NCBI RefSeq assembly: GCF_027066465.1
Contig: NZ_JAMONU010000158.1
Span: 1 to 7,476, forward strand
Length of the DNA: 7,476 nucleotides
Direction: 5' to 3'
DNA from: Thermococcus sp.
GTDB taxonomy: Archaea > Methanobacteriota_B > Thermococci > Thermococcales > Thermococcaceae
Shown here: one piece after another, positions 1 to 5,996 of the stretch
Position numbering within the stretch: the first letter of the stretch is position 1
How the letters are laid out: every line of letters begins with the position of its first letter
The notes under the pieces: model-generated
Seen by the model: only the letters and a program-made list of their open reading frames with translations
Databases searched by the model: none
Told to the model about the DNA's origin: nothing
Made by a program: the position numbers and the translations under genes

Positions 1-662
1 AAAACGTCCGGGTCGTCGAGCTGATTGACGGGGAGCCGAGAATTCTAACACAGGATTTGCCCCTTGAGGAACTGTTTCCATACAGGGGCGAACTCCTCGC
101 GAGGACCAACGGCGAGGGGATTGAGGGAGGCCCGGCAGAGGCGCTTGAAGGGGCGGACGTTCTAATCTCATTCACGAGGCCGGGGCCGGGTGTCATAAAG
201 CCCGAGTGGATAAGGCTGATGGCCGACGACGCGATAGCCTTTCCGCTTGCCAATCCTGTTCCGGAGATACTGCCGGAGGAGGCCAAAAAGGCCGGCGCGA
301 GGATTGTGGCAACGGGGAGGAGCGACTACCCGAACCAGATTAACAACCTCCTCGGCTTTCCAGCGATTTTCAGGGGTGCTTTGGACGTTAGAGCCAGGAC
401 GATAACGGACGGCATGATAATCGCGGCATCGAGGGCCATTGCCTCGGTCATAGAGCCGAGCGAGGAGGAAATAATACCATCACCCTTCCACCCCGACGTT
501 CACCCGGCGGTGGCGAAGGCTGTCGCTGAGGAAGCCATGAAGGAAGGCGTCGCGAGAGTTCACGTTAACCCCGAGGAGGTCGCCGAAAGGGTTAGAATGT
601 GGAGGGAGTTCTACTCCCGGTTCATAGTCCCCATGAACGAGGAGCGGAGGGCCTACCGGTAG
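1..662 (+). CDS. mae: Malic enzyme (malate oxidoreductase, decarboxylating), C-terminal half, cut by left window edge
   Basis: Oxidative decarboxylation of malate to pyruvate and CO2 with NAD(P), a cytosolic step joining C4 acids to pyruvate. The frame is open from base 3, so the TTG at 57 is an internal codon and the true start lies outside the window; 219 residues are visible. They cover the second half of the NAD-binding domain and the C-terminus. Conserved malic-enzyme blocks are an AFPLANPVPEI stretch near bases 237-269 and an ATGRSDYPNQINNLLGFPAI block near 309-368, which continues into FRGALD. The TRPGPG segment near 174-191 fits the end of the dinucleotide fold. The last residues are Tyr-Arg before TAG. 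It converges on the fumarase beta gene with a 10-base overlap, which fits a fumarate-malate-pyruvate module. Family assignment is firm; the cofactor cannot be told from this part. Confidence 0.95.
   Translation, partial: NVRVVELIDGEPRILTQDLPLEELFPYRGELLARTNGEGIEGGPAEALEGADVLISFTRPGPGVIKPEWIRLMADDAIAFPLANPVPEILPEEAKKAGARIVATGRSDYPNQINNLLGFPAIFRGALDVRARTITDGMIIAASRAIASVIEPSEEEIIPSPFHPDVHPAVAKAVAEEAMKEGVARVHVNPEEVAERVRMWREFYSRFIVPMNEERRAYR
653..662. other. Perfect 10-bp palindrome carrying the stop codons of two convergent genes
   Basis: CTACCGGTAG reads the same on both strands. On + it supplies TAC CGG TAG, the last codons of malic enzyme. On - it supplies TAC CGG TAG, the last codons of fumarase beta. 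Both proteins therefore end Tyr-Arg-stop, encoded by the same base pairs. The identity follows directly from the sequence; any functional meaning is open. Confidence 0.97.
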
Positions 663-1162
663 AGAGAGCTCCCGTGCGCGTCTATGGCCACAATCAGGGG
701 GAAGTCTTCGACCTTAAGGACCCAGAGGGCCTCAGGTATTCCAAGGTCGAGCCAGTGGACGGCCTTAACGCGCTTTACGCTTTTGGCGGCAAGTGAGCCA
801 GCTCCGCCAGTGAAGGCGAAGTAAACCGCTCTGCCCCTGAACGGCTCAGCTTTCATTCCTCCCTTCCCTATTATCCCCCTGACGCCCAGGCCAAGAACCC
901 CGTCGAGGTAGCGGTTCATCCTCGCGCTCGTCGTCGGCCCTGCCGAGACTACCTCGTAGCTCTCCCCGGTTTTCCTCACGACGGGCCCGCAGTGGTAGAT
1001 TACGGCCCCCTCTGGGTTAAACGGCAGTTCTTCCTTCGGAAGGCTCAGAATCCGCCTGTGGGCCGAGTCCCTCGCGGTGACTATCTCCCCCGAGAGATAA
1101 ACCACGTCCCCGGCCTTCAATCTGAGGACGTCCTCTATGCTCAGCGGGGTTCTCAGCTTCAC
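653..1162 (-). CDS. fumB: Class I (Fe-S) fumarate hydratase, beta subunit
   Basis: Smaller subunit of the two-part, oxygen-sensitive fumarase that interconverts fumarate and malate; it corresponds to the C-terminal domain of single-chain class I fumarases and L-tartrate dehydratases. With a GTG start at 1162 it is 169 residues, usual for a separate beta subunit. Family marks are TARDSAHRR (about 29-37), HCGPVV (57-62), SAGPTTSARM (73-82), GVRGIIGKGGM (93-103) and the C-terminal LGIPEALWVLKVEDFP block (140-155). The GTG at 1162 overlaps the alpha-subunit TGA (GTGA) and has GAGGTG five bases upstream. A second GTG at 1168, with GGGAGGG seven bases upstream, would add two residues and cannot be excluded. 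The open frame to 1225 lies inside the alpha gene and is not part of this protein. No terminator with a T-run is visible beyond the stop. Confidence 0.94.
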   Translation of the reverse strand: MKLRTPLSIEDVLRLKAGDVVYLSGEIVTARDSAHRRILSLPKEELPFNPEGAVIYHCGPVVRKTGESYEVVSAGPTTSARMNRYLDGVLGLGVRGIIGKGGMKAEPFRGRAVYFAFTGGAGSLAAKSVKRVKAVHWLDLGIPEALWVLKVEDFPLIVAIDAHGSSLYR

Positions 1163-2010
1163 TGCCACACCTCGACCCTCCCGTCGGGCTTTATCCTGAG
1201 AAACGCCCGCCTGTTCGCCCAGCACTGGACGACTAAACCGACGGGAAAGCTCGCCGGGTGCCTGTGGGCGACCTCTATCTTCACGTCCAGAGCTGTCGTC
1301 CTTCCTCCCATCCCCATCGGGCCGATTCCGAGGGCGTTGATTTCCTCCAAAAGCTCCCCCTCGATTTCCGCAATCCTTTCATCGGGGTTCCTCTCGCCGA
1401 CCCTCCTGAGGAGAGCTTTCTTCGCCAGCAGGAGGGAGTAATCGGCGCCACCTCCGACGCCTATAGCGAGGATTACGGGAGGACAGGGCTTTCCACCGCA
1501 GGCCTTGACCCTCTCGACCACGAAGCGCTTAACTCCTTCCCAGCCCTCTCCCGGCGTGAGCATCGCCAAAGCCGAGCAGTTCTCGCTCCCGCCGCCCTTC
1601 GGCAGAACCGCCATCTCGATTTCATCGCCCTCAACAAGCTCCCAGTGGATTACCGGAACGCCCCTGCCCGTGTTGTCGCCCGAGTTCTTTCCCGTGAGAA
1701 CGTCCACCGCGTTGGGCCTGAGCGGGACCTCCTTCGTCGCGAGCCTCGTGGCTTCCACTATCGCCCCCTCGATTTCCCCCAGAAACGGGCTGTCCATGCC
1801 GGCTTTCACGAAGAAGGTGAGCGTCCCCGTGTCCTGGCAGACGGGTATTGCTTCTGCCTTTCCAATCTCTATCGCCTTCAAAATGTTCTCGAGGTTGAAG
1901 CGCGCCACCCCGTTTTCCTCGCGCTCGTAGGCTTTCCTCAGAGCGGAAACGACGTCGTCTGGAATCCTCGTCACAGCGAGCCTTATAGCCTCGACGATTG
2001 CCCCTATCAA
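1159..2010 (-). CDS. fumA: Class I (Fe-S) fumarate hydratase, alpha subunit
   Basis: Larger subunit of the [4Fe-4S] fumarase, matching the N-terminal domain of class I fumarases, 283 residues as expected. The hallmark CQDTGT motif is at 58-63. Other family blocks are KGGGSEN (138-144), ACGGKPCPPVILAIGVGGGA (170-189), GIGPMGMGGRTTALDVKIE (228-246) and CWANRRAFLRI near the end. Class I fumarases use three cysteines as cluster ligands; by position C58, C176 and C263 are the likely ones, with C145 and C171 as other candidates (inference). The start is TTG at 2010: it is the only start codon between the upstream in-frame stop at 2026-2028 and the conserved N-terminal helix, and it has AGGTGA seven bases upstream. 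It lies 15 bases after the ATPase gene and overlaps the beta subunit by four. With malic enzyme it connects fumarate, malate and pyruvate. Confidence 0.95.
   Translation of the reverse strand: MIGAIVEAIRLAVTRIPDDVVSALRKAYEREENGVARFNLENILKAIEIGKAEAIPVCQDTGTLTFFVKAGMDSPFLGEIEGAIVEATRLATKEVPLRPNAVDVLTGKNSGDNTGRGVPVIHWELVEGDEIEMAVLPKGGGSENCSALAMLTPGEGWEGVKRFVVERVKACGGKPCPPVILAIGVGGGADYSLLLAKKALLRRVGERNPDERIAEIEGELLEEINALGIGPMGMGGRTTALDVKIEVAHRHPASFPVGLVVQCWANRRAFLRIKPDGRVEVWQ
1168..1173 (-). promoter_or_regulatory. Ribosome binding site deciding the fumB start
   Basis: GAGGTG on the - strand lies in the last codons of the alpha subunit, five bases before the GTG at 1162. The GTGA stop-start overlap suggests coupled translation of the two fumarase subunits, giving equal amounts. 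A competing GGGAGGG at 1176-1182 would serve the GTG at 1168 instead. Confidence 0.6.
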
Positions 2011-2017
2011 TAGGCAT

Positions 2018-2023
2018 TCACCT
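2018..2023 (-). promoter_or_regulatory. Ribosome binding site deciding the unusual TTG start of fumA
   Basis: AGGTGA on the - strand matches the archaeal 16S tail complement and is seven bases from TTG 2010. The ATG at 2017 is in another frame and only one base from this site, so it is not a credible start. Confidence 0.7.
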
Positions 2024-2025
2024 GT

Positions 2026-3318
2026 CTAAGGCTGTGTGTTGAAGTTAAAAAGATTGACGCGAGAATTTAAAAGCCACCTCCAGAGGGGAACGGCGTTAAC
2101 CCTCAGTCCGTCCCTCGTTATCTCTTCCGAGTAGTCCCACGTCACGAGCGTCCCCCTCTTCACGCCGAAGAGTTCCATAACTCTGAAAAGGTTTTCCAGC
2201 TCCCTCTTTGCTATCTCCCCTTCCTCCGAGGCGTAGGTGACCTGAATCAGCTCAACACTTCCGTTCTCTTTGGCGACGAAGTCCACTTCGCCCTTGGCGT
2301 CCCTATGGTAGTAGAGCTCAAGTCCCGGCCTCCAGTAATGTTTGAGCCTTAGGAGTTCGAGGAAGACGACGTTCTCCATGAGTCTGCCGATGTTCTCGGA
2401 AATCTTCGGCAGAACGGCGTTGAGCATTCCCGTGTCGATTGCGTAGACTTTCTTATCGCTTCTCACGACTTCCTTGGGCTTGAAGGAGAACTTAGGAAGC
2501 TCGAATATCAGGTAGGCTGACTGCAGGTACTCGACGTAGTTTTTGACCGTCTCGACGTTGCCGATGCCAAGGACGTTCTTTGTCTTGCTGTAGGTAAACC
2601 TGCCCGCGAAGTTCGAGAAGAGATAGAACGCGACCTCCTTCAGCTCGCGGACGTTTCTAACGCCGTAGCGGACTATAACGTCCCTCGTGATTATGTCGTT
2701 GTAGAGGTTCACGAGGTACTCCCTGCCGAAGCGCAGTGCCTCTGGAAATCCCCCGCGCTCGATGTACTCCGTTAGGGCTCTCTTTACCCTTGCCTCGTCT
2801 CTCGTGGTTCTAACCTCCGGCTTAATTCCCCTGTAAGCTAAGAACTCCCTGAACGAAAACGGGAGGAGGGTGTAGCTCAGGTATCGGCCGGTTAGGTAGG
2901 TTGAGAACTCCCGCGAGAGGAGGCGAGCGTTGCTCCCCGTAACGACGGTGGGATAGCTCTCTCTCAGAACCGAGACCATTCGCTCCCAGCCTTCAACTTC
3001 CTGAACCTCGTCGAGGACTATGTAGTCGAACTCGCCGAGGAGCTCGTAACCGGCTTTGAGTAGTTCCTTGTAGTCCTCCACGCCGAACCCCGCCATCGCA
3101 GGGTCCTCGAAGTTTACGTAGAGTGGCTTGCCCGGCAGGGTTGCCGAGAGAACGGACTTTCCGGAGCGCCTTGGCCCCGTTATTATGTGGGCTGTTGGGC
3201 TGAAGTTTTTCACTATCTTCTCTTTTAGCTCTCTCTCGACGATGTTCTCCCTTTCGAGTTTCTCGCGGAGGGCCTCCCACTGGTCTGCCAAAACCCGCTT
3301 GAGTTCCTCTGCCTTCAT
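2026..3318 (-). CDS. AAA+ ATPase with C-terminal DUF4143 domain (AAA_14/DUF4143 family), role unknown
   Basis: A 430-residue P-loop ATPase of a family widespread and variably present in archaea and bacteria; no family-wide function is established. An N-terminal helix (1-40) precedes the Walker A motif GPRRSGKS (48-55), Walker B YIVLDEVQ (99-106), a sensor-1-like TGSNARLLS (127-135) and a candidate arginine finger in LTGRYLS (R145). PFSFREF (153-159) is typical of the family. Residues about 235-275 look like a winged helix. YAIDTGMLNAV (292-302) and ENVVFLELLR (315-324) mark DUF4143. GEVDF then VELIQVTY (343-362) resembles a PD-(D/E)XK nuclease core with Gln in place of the usual Lys. The family-typical end PLWRWLL is followed by an odd 13-residue tail rich in Asn and Phe, encoded over a likely fumarase promoter. 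The ATG at 3318 lacks a ribosome binding site and lies 25 bases from a TATA box, so the mRNA is probably leaderless. Confidence 0.9.
   Translation of the reverse strand: MKAEELKRVLADQWEALREKLERENIVERELKEKIVKNFSPTAHIITGPRRSGKSVLSATLPGKPLYVNFEDPAMAGFGVEDYKELLKAGYELLGEFDYIVLDEVQEVEGWERMVSVLRESYPTVVTGSNARLLSREFSTYLTGRYLSYTLLPFSFREFLAYRGIKPEVRTTRDEARVKRALTEYIERGGFPEALRFGREYLVNLYNDIITRDVIVRYGVRNVRELKEVAFYLFSNFAGRFTYSKTKNVLGIGNVETVKNYVEYLQSAYLIFELPKFSFKPKEVVRSDKKVYAIDTGMLNAVLPKISENIGRLMENVVFLELLRLKHYWRPGLELYYHRDAKGEVDFVAKENGSVELIQVTYASEEGEIAKRELENLFRVMELFGVKRGTLVTWDYSEEITRDGLRVNAVPLWRWLLNSRVNLFNFNTQP
2064..2072 (-). promoter_or_regulatory. Candidate TATA box for the fumarase operon, inside the 3' end of the ATPase gene
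   Basis: The - strand reads TTTTAAATT here, an acceptable Thermococcales TATA element. A start about 25 bases downstream would fall near 2043, giving a leader of roughly 30 bases that contains the fumA ribosome binding site. The element lies in the codons for Leu-Leu-Asn-Ser near the ATPase C-terminus. Fumarase could therefore have its own promoter and need not depend on the ATPase transcript. Inferred from position and base composition only. Confidence 0.45.
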
Positions 3319-3338
3319 GGTTTAAACTGGTGCAAACT

Positions 3339-3348
3339 CCATATAAAG
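3339..3348 (-). promoter_or_regulatory. TATA box of the ATPase gene (leaderless promoter)
   Basis: The - strand reads CTTTATATGG, close to the Thermococcales consensus, with its centre about 25 bp from the A of the ATG at 3318. Transcription should therefore begin at or next to the start codon, which agrees with the missing ribosome binding site. The GGTAAAC just upstream, in the BRE position, is the proximal arm of the first inverted repeat, so a protein on that repeat would meet TFB/TBP. Confidence 0.75.
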
Positions 3349-3437
3349 TTTACCACCATACCGGTAAACTTTTCCCCGAAACTTTACCACTATACTGGTA
3401 AACATTCCGCCAGAACTATCACACCATACAGGTAGTT
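3348..3437. repeat. Array of three 22-bp inverted repeats with an exact 34-bp period (putative operators)
   Basis: Copies lie at 3348-3369, 3382-3403 and 3416-3437. Copy 1 is GTTTACC-N8-GGTAAAC with perfect 7-bp arms. Copy 2 is TTTACC-N8-GGTAAA inside the same 22-bp frame. Copy 3 has drifted, keeping AACTA and TAGTT as its arms (3414-3418 and 3433-3437). All three share a CATAC or TATAC core followed by one variable base and GGTA. The two 12-base spacers are related, and a similar TTCCGC..GAAC stretch follows copy 3, so the unit is really a 34-bp tandem repeat. The array abuts the ATPase TATA box and fills the upstream half of the otherwise non-coding 3319-3496. It looks like a multi-site operator for a dimeric regulator or for the ATPase itself; this is inference. 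Confidence 0.85.
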
Positions 3438-3489
3438 TCCGCTCAAGAACACCGAACCTGCTTCAGCGGGCGTTAGAAGTAAGAAGGGA

Positions 3490-3505
3490 AAGGGCCTCAG
3501 CCCTT
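3490..3505 (-). terminator. Possible terminator hairpin at the end of serA
   Basis: AAGGGC at 3490-3495 and GCCCTT at 3500-3505 form a perfect 6-bp stem with a 4-base loop. The serA stop codon (3497-3499) lies in the loop. Downstream on the - strand comes a pyrimidine-rich run (TTTCCCTTCTTACTTCT) but no pure T-run, so termination here is only plausible. It would insulate the serA operon from the ATPase gene. Confidence 0.35.
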
Positions 3506-4411
3506 GAGAATCTCAACTATCTGCTCCGCGACCTGGACTCCAGCGCGCATTTGGGCCTCCTCGGTGGAGGCTCCGATGTGTGGGGTTAGGACCACGTTGT
3601 CGAGCTCTGTCAGCGGGTGGTCCTTCGGGAGAGGCTCCTCCTCGAAGACGTCCAGGCCGGCCCCGTAAATCCAGCCCTCCTGAAGGGCCTTGACGAGGGC
3701 GTTGGTGTCAACAACGGGGCCGCGGGCGGCGTTTATGAGTATCGCGGTCTTCTTCATGAGCTTAAGGCGCTCCTCGTTTATGAGGTGGTACGTTGCGTCT
3801 ATGAGCGGGACGTGGAGCGTTACCACGTCGCTCTCCTTCAAAAGCGTCTCGAGCTCGACGAACTTTCCGCCGACCTCCTTTGCGCGCTCCTCGTTCGGCT
3901 TGGGGTCGTAGAGGAGGACGTTCATTCCAAAGGCCTTCGCTATCTTCGCCACCTGGTAGCCAATCCTTCCGAAGCCGATTATGCCCATCGTCTTGCCCTC
4001 AAGCTCGATTCCAAGGCACTGCTTCTTGGCCCAGACACCTTCCCTCATCTTCCTGTCGGCGAAGGCTATCTTCCTTGCAACTGCAAAGAGCAGGCCGAAG
4101 ACAAGCTCGGCAACGCTCCTCGAACTGGCCCCGGGGCTGTTGACGACCTTAATGCCCCTCTCCTTCGCGGCCTCGAGGTCTATGTTGTCCAGGCCGACGC
4201 CGGCCCTTCCGATGACCTTGAGCTTGGGAGCGTTTTCGATGACCCTTCTCGTCACCTTTGGCTTGCTCCTGACTATTATGGCATCGACGTCCCGAACAAG
4301 CTCGAGAAGCCTATCCTCGTCCGGATACTCCTCATAAACAATCTCAAAACCGGCGTTCTTCAAAACCTCCAGGGCCTTCTCGTGCAGTGGCGCCGCAACC
4401 AAAACCTTCAT
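3497..4411 (-). CDS. serA: D-3-phosphoglycerate dehydrogenase, short form without ACT domain
   Basis: Oxidises 3-phosphoglycerate to 3-phosphohydroxypyruvate with NAD, the first step of serine synthesis. The 304 residues form the two-domain D-2-hydroxyacid dehydrogenase fold: substrate-binding halves at about 1-95 and 280-304 around a Rossmann domain. Visible marks are GRAGVGLDNID (68-78), the NAD motif GFGRIG (146-151) with acidic D169 at the end of the next strand, and the catalytic set R230 (NAARGP), E259 (FEEEP) and H278 (LTPHIGAS). It lacks the C-terminal ACT or ASB regulatory domains of long bacterial SerA, so serine feedback through an ACT domain is not expected. The ATG at 4411 has GGGGGTGA upstream, inside the last codons of the PhoU-like gene, and the gap is four bases. 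A related hydroxyacid or glyoxylate reductase is the main alternative, but the sequence pattern favours SerA. Confidence 0.9.
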   Translation of the reverse strand: MKVLVAAPLHEKALEVLKNAGFEIVYEEYPDEDRLLELVRDVDAIIVRSKPKVTRRVIENAPKLKVIGRAGVGLDNIDLEAAKERGIKVVNSPGASSRSVAELVFGLLFAVARKIAFADRKMREGVWAKKQCLGIELEGKTMGIIGFGRIGYQVAKIAKAFGMNVLLYDPKPNEERAKEVGGKFVELETLLKESDVVTLHVPLIDATYHLINEERLKLMKKTAILINAARGPVVDTNALVKALQEGWIYGAGLDVFEEEPLPKDHPLTELDNVVLTPHIGASTEEAQMRAGVQVAEQIVEILKG

Positions 4412-4415
4412 GCTT

Positions 4416-5063
4416 TCACCCCCTCCTCTTTATGGCCATGAGCATAACCTGGTCGGAGGCATCTTCAGCGCGGTCGGCTATGTCGCCAACCTTTGTTAGC
4501 ACTTGGTTCCATATGAGCTTCGCGTAGGTCGTTATGCTCTCGCTGTCAAAAACCTTGGCCTTGACGTCGTATTCTATCCTGTCGGCGTTCTCCTCGAGGT
4601 CCTCGGTTTCTTTGGCCAGCTTGAGGGCCTTATCAACGTCCTCGTTGAGGGCCTTCACGGCCTCCATGAGCTTTTCATACGTTTTCACGGCCTCCCCAAC
4701 GAGGGCCATTATCTCATCCTTGAGCTCTTCTGGAACTCGAGGTTTGGCAAGAATCAGCGTGTGGGCGGCGCTCTCGGCGGCGTCAGCGACCTGGTCTACA
4801 AGCTCACTTAGCCTTACGTAGTCACCCCTGCTCGCCGGCAGGAAAGCTCCCTCGTAGAGCATGAGCTCGATGCTCCTCCTGAGCGTGTCGGCCTCGCTCT
4901 CGAGCCTCGTAACCTCCTCCTCAAGCTCCTTTGCCCCTTTCAAATCTCCCCCTAGGTAGGAACCCATAAGACGCTCAAATGCCCTAACGGTCTTGTCAAC
5001 GGCATCGAGATGCCTGTCTATGGCTTCAAAAACGTTGCTCTCCTTACCGCCGAATATGGGCAT
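4416..5063 (-). CDS. PhoU-like DUF47 (TIGR00153) family protein
   Basis: A 215-residue all-helical cytosolic protein of the DUF47/PhoU-like family, thought to help control phosphate uptake, usually beside a PiT-type phosphate transporter. It is highly charged and forms long amphipathic helices. It carries acidic repeats of the metal-binding PhoU type: EEEVTRLESEADTLRR (48-63), EDLEENADRIEYDV (153-166) and DIADRAEDASDQVM (193-206). There is no signal peptide or membrane segment. The start ATG at 5063 has GGAGGTG upstream, within the last codons of panE, and the gap is two bases. No transporter gene is present in the window, so its partner is unknown. Its place between ketopantoate reductase and serA may reflect co-expression only. 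Family call firm, function inferred. Confidence 0.87.
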   Translation of the reverse strand: MPIFGGKESNVFEAIDRHLDAVDKTVRAFERLMGSYLGGDLKGAKELEEEVTRLESEADTLRRSIELMLYEGAFLPASRGDYVRLSELVDQVADAAESAAHTLILAKPRVPEELKDEIMALVGEAVKTYEKLMEAVKALNEDVDKALKLAKETEDLEENADRIEYDVKAKVFDSESITTYAKLIWNQVLTKVGDIADRAEDASDQVMLMAIKRRG

Positions 5064-5065
5064 GT

Positions 5066-5992
5066 TTACACCTCCACATCAAATCTAGTCTTGCCTTTAT
5101 TTAGGTTTTCCTTGGCCTTGACAAGCGCCCACAGGAGTTCGTTCATAGGGACCTCAAGGCCGACCGAGTGGGCATATTCCACGATTTTGCCGTGAATGTA
5201 GTCCACCTCGGTTTTCCTGCCCCGCATTATGTCCTGCAGAGTTGAGTTGTAGTTCTCCCGCGTTCTCTCTATCGTGTCCCAGAGCAGTTCGAGGGGGTGA
5301 ATTTCGAACTCGATGCCGAGCTGCTGTGCAACTATACAGCCCTCCCGCGCTATCTCTATCGAGATTCCCTCCAGCTCCGGAACTTCTCTCAAAACCCCGT
5401 TCTTGACCTCCAGAACAGTTCCAAGTCCGTTTATGACGGAATTAACTATCGTCTTAGCCCACTTCCAGCCGATTGCGTTCTCGGTTACGCTCGTCTCTAT
5501 TCCCGCCTCGTTGAAGACCCTTGCGACCTCCTCGACGAACTCCGCCTTCCCCGTTGGGTACTTCCCGATGACGGTTATCCCCTTCCCCGTCCACCTGACG
5601 ATGCCCCAGTCAACGAGCATCGCGCCGTTGGTCGTTATTCCCCCGATTACGTTGGGTGTAATCTTCAGCGCCAGCTCCTCGTTTCCGAGGCCGTTCTGGA
5701 CGCTCAGAACCCACGTTTCCGGCCCTATACAGTTCCTCGCGCACTCCAGCGCGGTCTTCGTTGAGTAGGACTTTGTAGTGAGGAGGAGCAAGTCGGGCGG
5801 TTCTTTAGGCGCGTACAGCGAGGCCTTTGGCTTAACCTCGAACTCTTCTATTCCTGTAACCTTCAGTCCGTTCTCGTTTACGGCTTTAACCTGCTCCTCT
5901 CGTCCTATGAGCAGGACGTCGTTTCCGGCCCTCGCCAAAAGCGCGCCGAGAAGTGAACCTATGCTCCCAGCTCCGAGCACGTAAATCCTCAT
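5066..5992 (-). CDS. panE: 2-dehydropantoate 2-reductase (ketopantoate reductase)
   Basis: Reduces ketopantoate to pantoate with NAD(P)H on the way to coenzyme A. The 308 residues are usual for the family. An N-terminal Rossmann domain has GAGSIG (7-12) and R31 after the second strand. TTKSY (72-76) and VQNGLGNEE (98-106, N100) are conserved. The helical domain has WAKTIVNSVING (178-189) with the probable catalytic K180, and NSTLQD (249-254) followed by TEVDYIHG (261-268), where E262 matches the catalytic Glu of E. coli PanE. The Thermococcus kodakarensis enzyme (TK1968, from memory) is reported to be feedback-inhibited by CoA, so the same control is likely here (inference). The ATG at 5992 follows a GAGGTGAG site spanning the stop of the membrane-protein gene, with a four-base gap. 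It belongs to the same operon as the genes on both sides. Confidence 0.94.
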   Translation of the reverse strand: MRIYVLGAGSIGSLLGALLARAGNDVLLIGREEQVKAVNENGLKVTGIEEFEVKPKASLYAPKEPPDLLLLTTKSYSTKTALECARNCIGPETWVLSVQNGLGNEELALKITPNVIGGITTNGAMLVDWGIVRWTGKGITVIGKYPTGKAEFVEEVARVFNEAGIETSVTENAIGWKWAKTIVNSVINGLGTVLEVKNGVLREVPELEGISIEIAREGCIVAQQLGIEFEIHPLELLWDTIERTRENYNSTLQDIMRGRKTEVDYIHGKIVEYAHSVGLEVPMNELLWALVKAKENLNKGKTRFDVEV

Positions 5993-5996
5993 CCTC

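Noticed and set aside
57..662. Malic enzyme starting at TTG 57
   Set aside because: The frame stays open to the window edge and the upstream residues continue the protein; no ribosome binding site is near 57.
1258..2013. Long + strand open frame opposite fumA
   Set aside because: fumA is a clear match to a conserved enzyme; the antisense translation has no recognisable domain and is a compositional shadow.
1631..2017. ATG 2017 as start of a 128-residue protein
   Set aside because: It is an out-of-frame shadow of fumA with Arg/Gly-rich, low-complexity translation, and the AGGTGA site is one base away, too close.
2011..2028. Readthrough of TAG (for example as pyrrolysine) fusing the ATPase to fumarase
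   Set aside because: The frames match, but fumA has its own ribosome binding site and start, and Thermococcales are not known to use pyrrolysine.
3320..3327. GTTTAAAC palindrome as a SurR site
   Set aside because: The reported SurR consensus has GTT and AAC three bases apart; here they are two apart and no second half follows at the right distance.
3348..3437. Short CRISPR array
   Set aside because: Repeats are only 22 bp and spacers 12 bp, and the spacers resemble each other; CRISPR spacers are longer and unrelated. No cas gene is present.
3617..4441. Long + strand open frame opposite serA
   Set aside because: It mirrors serA codons in the GC-rich opposite frame, shows no protein-family pattern and lacks a promoter or ribosome binding site.
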